9,178 nucleotides of DNA, taken from assembly GCA_026389655.1 (NCBI GenBank), contig JAPLHL010000010.1, positions 1 through 9,178 of the forward strand. Reading direction: 5' to 3'. This DNA comes from Chloroflexota bacterium. GTDB taxonomy: Bacteria > Chloroflexota > Dehalococcoidia > GIF9 > UBA5629. The translations under genes were made by a program, and so were the position numbers. The notes beneath the pieces are model-generated. The model ran no database searches, had not been told where the DNA came from, and worked only from the letters and a program-made list of their open reading frames with translations. The stretch's first letter is position 1; each line of letters opens with the position of its first letter. Shown here in pieces: positions 6,964 to 9,178 of this stretch.

Positions 6964-7778
6964 GATTGAAGCACTGACTTCTGCTTAATGACACGGTGTT
7001 CAACCTGCACCGGGACGGAGCGCTCTGCTGTTCTGGTCACGTATTCTGTGACATTCTCTGACCATTCGAGCGTTGCACTAAACCCGCGATTCTGTGGATC
7101 GGTCGGCCCGTATATAAGTACTGCTATTTCCCTGGATCCTCTTGTATTCAGTTCCACCGGGTATGCGGTAGCACTATTTGAAAACAGGTCAGTCCTGCCG
7201 CCAAGGAAATGCGCAAAGGTGAGCTTCATGTCTGCCAGTTTGAACCATGTATTGAAAGTGCTGATGTCTTCTTGTGAAGTAATCCAGTTAGGTTTTACGA
7301 CTATAGATGAAATGTTATCGGAATCTGAAATCAACTGTGGGGCAAGGATCTGGCCGCGCTGGTCCATATCAAATACGCTGACCGCCAGGTATTCGTAGAA
7401 TTGTTGTTTAAAAAACTCTAACTTAATTTGCTGTTTTTCATGGGGCGGGAAGCCGGAGAGATCATAGCCGTAATACCATATTGACTTGCGTTGATTGAAT
7501 AAAAGTTGGGGGTTGCTCCATAGAATATATGGTTGAAGGACCTCTTTGTGCGGCACACTCTTGACTATCGGAACGGTCTCAGTATAAAGCTCAGTCCGGT
7601 TTTCAGTAGTGTATTCGGTGACGTAATAGGGTTCTTCTAATGAAGATTGGACTGTAACACAGGAGGGAAAAAGCACTGAAGACAGTATTTGTGCACAGAA
7701 AACCAGGATAAGAACGATTGTCCCAGATCTCGATCTTCTTTGCCGGGTATTATTATCAGACTTCAAATTTATATGCAT
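6957..7778 (-). CDS. Exported Tyr/Thr/Glu-repeat protein, paralog 2, ending at an in-motif TAG
   Basis: I do not recognise the family. The product is 273 aa with a basic N-terminus (RQRRSRS), a hydrophobic segment at about 19-38 and Cys40 (LFPSC). The lipobox is imperfect because Phe is at -3, so lipidation is uncertain. Residues 51-70 carry a YxVTEYTTENRTELYTET pattern. The middle contains WYYGYDLSG, VSVFDMDQRGQI and WFKLADMKL. The C-terminus is Val/Gln/Arg-rich. All of these align with the gene directly upstream, so the two are tandem paralogs. The start ATG lies only 7 bases after the upstream stop and has no good SD, implying translational coupling. The ending is odd: the reading frame meets TAG at 6959-6957 exactly where the paralog has CAG, then continues VPFWEFLTTNKP to TAA at 6920-6918. 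It is either truncated by 13 residues or read through. Confidence 0.8.
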   Translation of the reverse strand: MHINLKSDNNTRQRRSRSGTIVLILVFCAQILSSVLFPSCVTVQSSLEEPYYVTEYTTENRTELYTETVPIVKSVPHKEVLQPYILWSNPQLLFNQRKSIWYYGYDLSGFPPHEKQQIKLEFFKQQFYEYLAVSVFDMDQRGQILAPQLISDSDNISSIVVKPNWITSQEDISTFNTWFKLADMKLTFAHFLGGRTDLFSNSATAYPVELNTRGSREIAVLIYGPTDPQNRGFSATLEWSENVTEYVTRTAERSVPVQVEHRVIKQKSVLQSR

Positions 7779-7785
7779 AAATACT

Positions 7786-8547
7786 TTAGGGTGAAAGAAC
7801 GGTTTCCCAGAAAGGCACCTGCCTGACCTGGTAAACAGTCCTCTGCCGCTCGACCTGGAATGAGACCTGTTTTGATACCTGCCTTTGTTTAGTCACAGGT
7901 TGGTAATCTACAGTATTACGGGACCATAAAGCATCAAGATTGACCCTGCAGTTCCACTTATTTTGTGCCTCGGTAATGATAATTGCGATACTGCTGGGCT
8001 TGCCGGCTTTAAGAATTATAATTTGCGGGTCGGCAACCTGCGACCAGAGACAATTGGTCGCTCCCAGCAATTTTGCCTGGTTTATCATTGTATTTGCTGA
8101 CTTCAGCCATGTATCGGATGCAGTCCCTGTAATAAAATACCAGTCGGGGGGTGTAGACACTGTTTCGTCGGCGGGCAGGGGCTCCGGGGATGGAATTTGC
8201 CCGGTCTTGCTCATATCGAAAACGTGCAACATAACCGGCTCATACTGCAACTGCGGCCATATCGACAGACGCAGGCTGATATTGTCGTACGATTGTGCTT
8301 CAGGTATCTCGTAACCGTAGTAGTAGAAATTGGCGGTACTCCAGTTGAAATAAGAAGTCAGAGCGTATTCGCCCGATTCAGTGTGAACAGTAGTCTGATT
8401 TTCCGTATAAGACTCGGTGGTAATTTCAGTCTTGTACTGAGTTTCCTGGTAATTTTGAGTTACAGGGTATTCTTTGCTGATGCAGGCAATGAAAAAGAGA
8501 GGGCAAACCAGCGTTAGCAGTAATAAAAGCTGATAAATAACCTTCAT
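7786..8547 (-). CDS. Lipoprotein with Tyr/Thr/Glu and Gln/Val repeats, paralog 1
   Basis: The family is not recognised. The 253-aa product has a typical lipoprotein signal: MK, a Leu-rich core (residues 6-18) and FIAC with Cys22, so it is probably lipid-anchored on the outer face of the membrane. After it comes a stretch rich in T-E-x-Y-x repeats (YPVTQNYQETQYKTEITTES, then YTENQTTVHTES), a central domain with NFYYYGYEIP, LHVFDMSKTGQI, WLKSANTMINQAKLLG and SIAIIITEAQ, and a C-terminal basic alternating stretch (residues 213-247) ending VRQVPFWETVLSP. The acidic N-terminal and basic C-terminal alternating stretches look like beta strands that could pair. It is the first gene of a minus-strand pair; a sigma70-like promoter lies just upstream and would give a leader of only about 17 bases. 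The SD is weak (AAAAGAG, about ten bases before ATG). Confidence 0.85.
   Translation of the reverse strand: MKVIYQLLLLLTLVCPLFFIACISKEYPVTQNYQETQYKTEITTESYTENQTTVHTESGEYALTSYFNWSTANFYYYGYEIPEAQSYDNISLRLSIWPQLQYEPVMLHVFDMSKTGQIPSPEPLPADETVSTPPDWYFITGTASDTWLKSANTMINQAKLLGATNCLWSQVADPQIIILKAGKPSSIAIIITEAQNKWNCRVNLDALWSRNTVDYQPVTKQRQVSKQVSFQVERQRTVYQVRQVPFWETVLSP
7804..7825 (-). repeat. 22-base near-identical repeat, intact copy
   Basis: This is the partner of 6942-6963, offset by 862 bases. It encodes QVPFWE at the C-terminus of paralog 1 with CAG at 7821-7819. Flanking sequence diverges quickly on both sides. The near-identity therefore reflects a recent local conversion or strong constraint on the motif rather than a recent whole-gene duplication. 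Confidence 0.8.
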
Positions 8548-8570
8548 AATGATAAATGCTCTTTTCTAAT

Positions 8571-8599
8571 AGCATAAATATGATGATTCATGTTGTCAA
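8571..8599 (-). promoter_or_regulatory. Sigma70-like promoter for the paralog lipoprotein pair
   Basis: On the minus strand a perfect TTGACA (8599-8594) and TATGCT (8576-8571, 4 of 6) are spaced by exactly 17 bases, just upstream of ATG 8547. It is the best promoter match noticed in the window. Confidence 0.65.
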
Positions 8600-8894
8600 A
8601 GTAGCATATCATATTACAGACACAATACAACCCCGGGAACAGGTCATTTATCACAGGTACATACCTTGCTTTTATAACGAGGTTGTCCGGCTAAGCTGCA
8701 GATTTAAACATTCTTCATCTGTCCGGCAATTTATAATGGTAGCTCCTCTTTAGGGCTAATACTATATCATACCGTAGTACTAGCACCTCCGGCTTAGTGT
8801 GAATCATACCGGCCTTAACGTCAATACCATACTTATTGCCGTTACTTGGCGGGTGGCTATAGCGCATAATTATTGCACAGGTTTAACGCTGGAT
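8600..8894 (+). other. Intergenic stretch, no supported gene
   Basis: No reading frame here has a credible start and SD. Seen: two TGTCCGGC copies (8684-8691 and 8720-8727), a perfect TATAAT at 8732-8737 without a good -35, two ATCATACCG copies (8766-8774 and 8806-8814), and a weak TTGCCG/TATAGC pair (8836-8841, 8858-8863; 16-base spacing) ahead of the small gene at 8908. The leader of that gene probably starts somewhere in this stretch. No known structured RNA was recognised. Confidence 0.5.
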
Positions 8895-8907
8895 AGGAGA
8901 GTACGCA

Positions 8908-9039
8908 ATGGAAGCCAAGAAGATATTTGCAGAGATATTGAAAAAAGATGGGAAAATGAGATTGTTGCTTGGCGGAATATTGCTGGACGGATCACTTATC
9001 ATAGCATTGGTCATATTAGCCGGGGTGGTTGCCCTTTAA
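8908..9039 (+). CDS. 43-aa single-helix membrane protein
   Basis: This is a small gene with strong local support. AGGAGA at 8895-8900 lies seven bases before the ATG, and a textbook terminator begins 20 bases after the TAA. The product has a charged, amphipathic N-terminal part (MEAKKIFAEILKKDGKMR), then a Gly/Leu/Ile/Val-rich stretch to the end (GGILLDGSLIIALVILAGVV) that would form one membrane helix with an Asp near its start. No family is recognised. A small regulatory or accessory membrane peptide is possible; a toxin-like peptide cannot be ruled out, but no antisense RNA or partner gene is seen. It is transcribed away from the lipoprotein pair. Confidence 0.7.
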   Translation: MEAKKIFAEILKKDGKMRLLLGGILLDGSLIIALVILAGVVAL

Positions 9040-9059
9040 AACAGTCACCTGGCAGTCAC

Positions 9060-9095
9060 GGGAAAGGCGGGCTACGGCCCGCCTTTCCCTTTTTT
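9060..9095 (+). terminator. Rho-independent terminator, perfect 13-bp stem
   Basis: GGGAAAGGCGGGC (9060-9072), loop TACG (9073-9076), GCCCGCCTTTCCC (9077-9089), then six T (9090-9095). It ends transcription of the 43-aa gene. There is no T tract on the other strand, so it acts in the plus direction only. Confidence 0.95.
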
Positions 9096-9178
9096 CAATA
9101 GATTATATTCATATAGTACTAAGGTCACTGTCTTTGCAGTACCGATACGCTATTGTTTTAGTTGGATGCAGGTTTTAG

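Noticed and set aside
6988..7398. 136-codon plus-strand frame opposite the second paralog
   Set aside because: Shadow of the minus-strand gene, whose paralogy with its neighbour proves the minus frame is the coding one.
8684..8727. Two TGTCCGGC copies as operator sites
   Set aside because: Two 8-base direct repeats alone, not placed over a good promoter, are not enough to claim a binding site.
8673..8751. Minus-strand 21-codon frame behind AAAGAGGAG (8751-8743)
   Set aside because: The only start at good spacing is ATT, a very rare start codon, and the peptide is very short; the SD-like string is probably chance.
8556..8753. 65-codon plus-strand reading frame upstream of the lipoprotein pair
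   Set aside because: No SD, no domain-like pattern, and its start covers the minus-strand promoter; mixed composition fits chance.
8799..9101. 100-codon plus-strand frame near the right end
   Set aside because: It runs through the perfect terminator hairpin and overlaps the well-supported 43-codon gene in another frame; it has no SD.
9113..9147. Possible structured RNA after the terminator (GGT-C-ACTG with CAGT-A-CC)
   Set aside because: Seven pairs with a bulge only, at the window edge, with nothing else to support it.

Overview
The window suggests a bacterium of moderate GC content, most likely Chloroflexota (Dehalococcoidia or a relative). That placement is an inference from gene content. 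It carries an archaeal-type (ArlI/ArlJ-like) secretion ATPase and platform protein, next to a typically bacterial HD-GYP cyclic-di-GMP phosphodiesterase. Genes start behind clear Shine-Dalgarno (SD) sites, one promoter is sigma70-like, and a lipoprotein signal is present. No rRNA, tRNA, CRISPR array, transposase or phage gene was seen.

Layout, plus strand, 1-6388: five co-directional, tightly spaced genes. They are the 3' end of an archaeal-type filament/secretion ATPase; a full ArlJ/FlaJ-like membrane platform protein whose start overlaps the ATPase by 50 bases; a 226-aa single-pass membrane protein with a lysine-rich then acidic cytoplasmic tail; a 582-aa surface protein with four IPT/TIG-like beta-sandwiches, an FN3-like domain, a C-terminal membrane anchor and an acidic tail; and a membrane-bound PAS-GAF-HD-GYP protein. 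Together they look like part of an archaeal-type IV filament (pilus, archaellum-like or secretion) locus with its own surface component and a c-di-GMP output or feedback enzyme. The filament subunits and the rest of the ATPase would lie upstream of the window.

Minus strand, 8599 down to 6422: a sigma70-like promoter (TTGACA, 17 bases, TATGCT) drives two tandem paralogous exported proteins (253 and 273 aa; at least one a lipoprotein) of a family I do not recognise. Both have Tyr/Thr/Glu-rich N-terminal and Gln/Val/Arg-rich C-terminal repeats. The second paralog ends at a TAG codon that replaces the CAG codon of the first, inside an otherwise identical 22-base stretch, and the frame stays open for 12 more codons. 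A small DUF5658-like membrane protein gene follows after a 205-base gap with overlapping alternative hairpins and a possible promoter.

Plus strand, 8908-9095: a 43-codon membrane-protein gene with a very good SD site and a perfect 13-bp-stem rho-independent terminator. It sits after a gene-poor stretch of about 300 bases. Nothing further is seen in 9096-9178.
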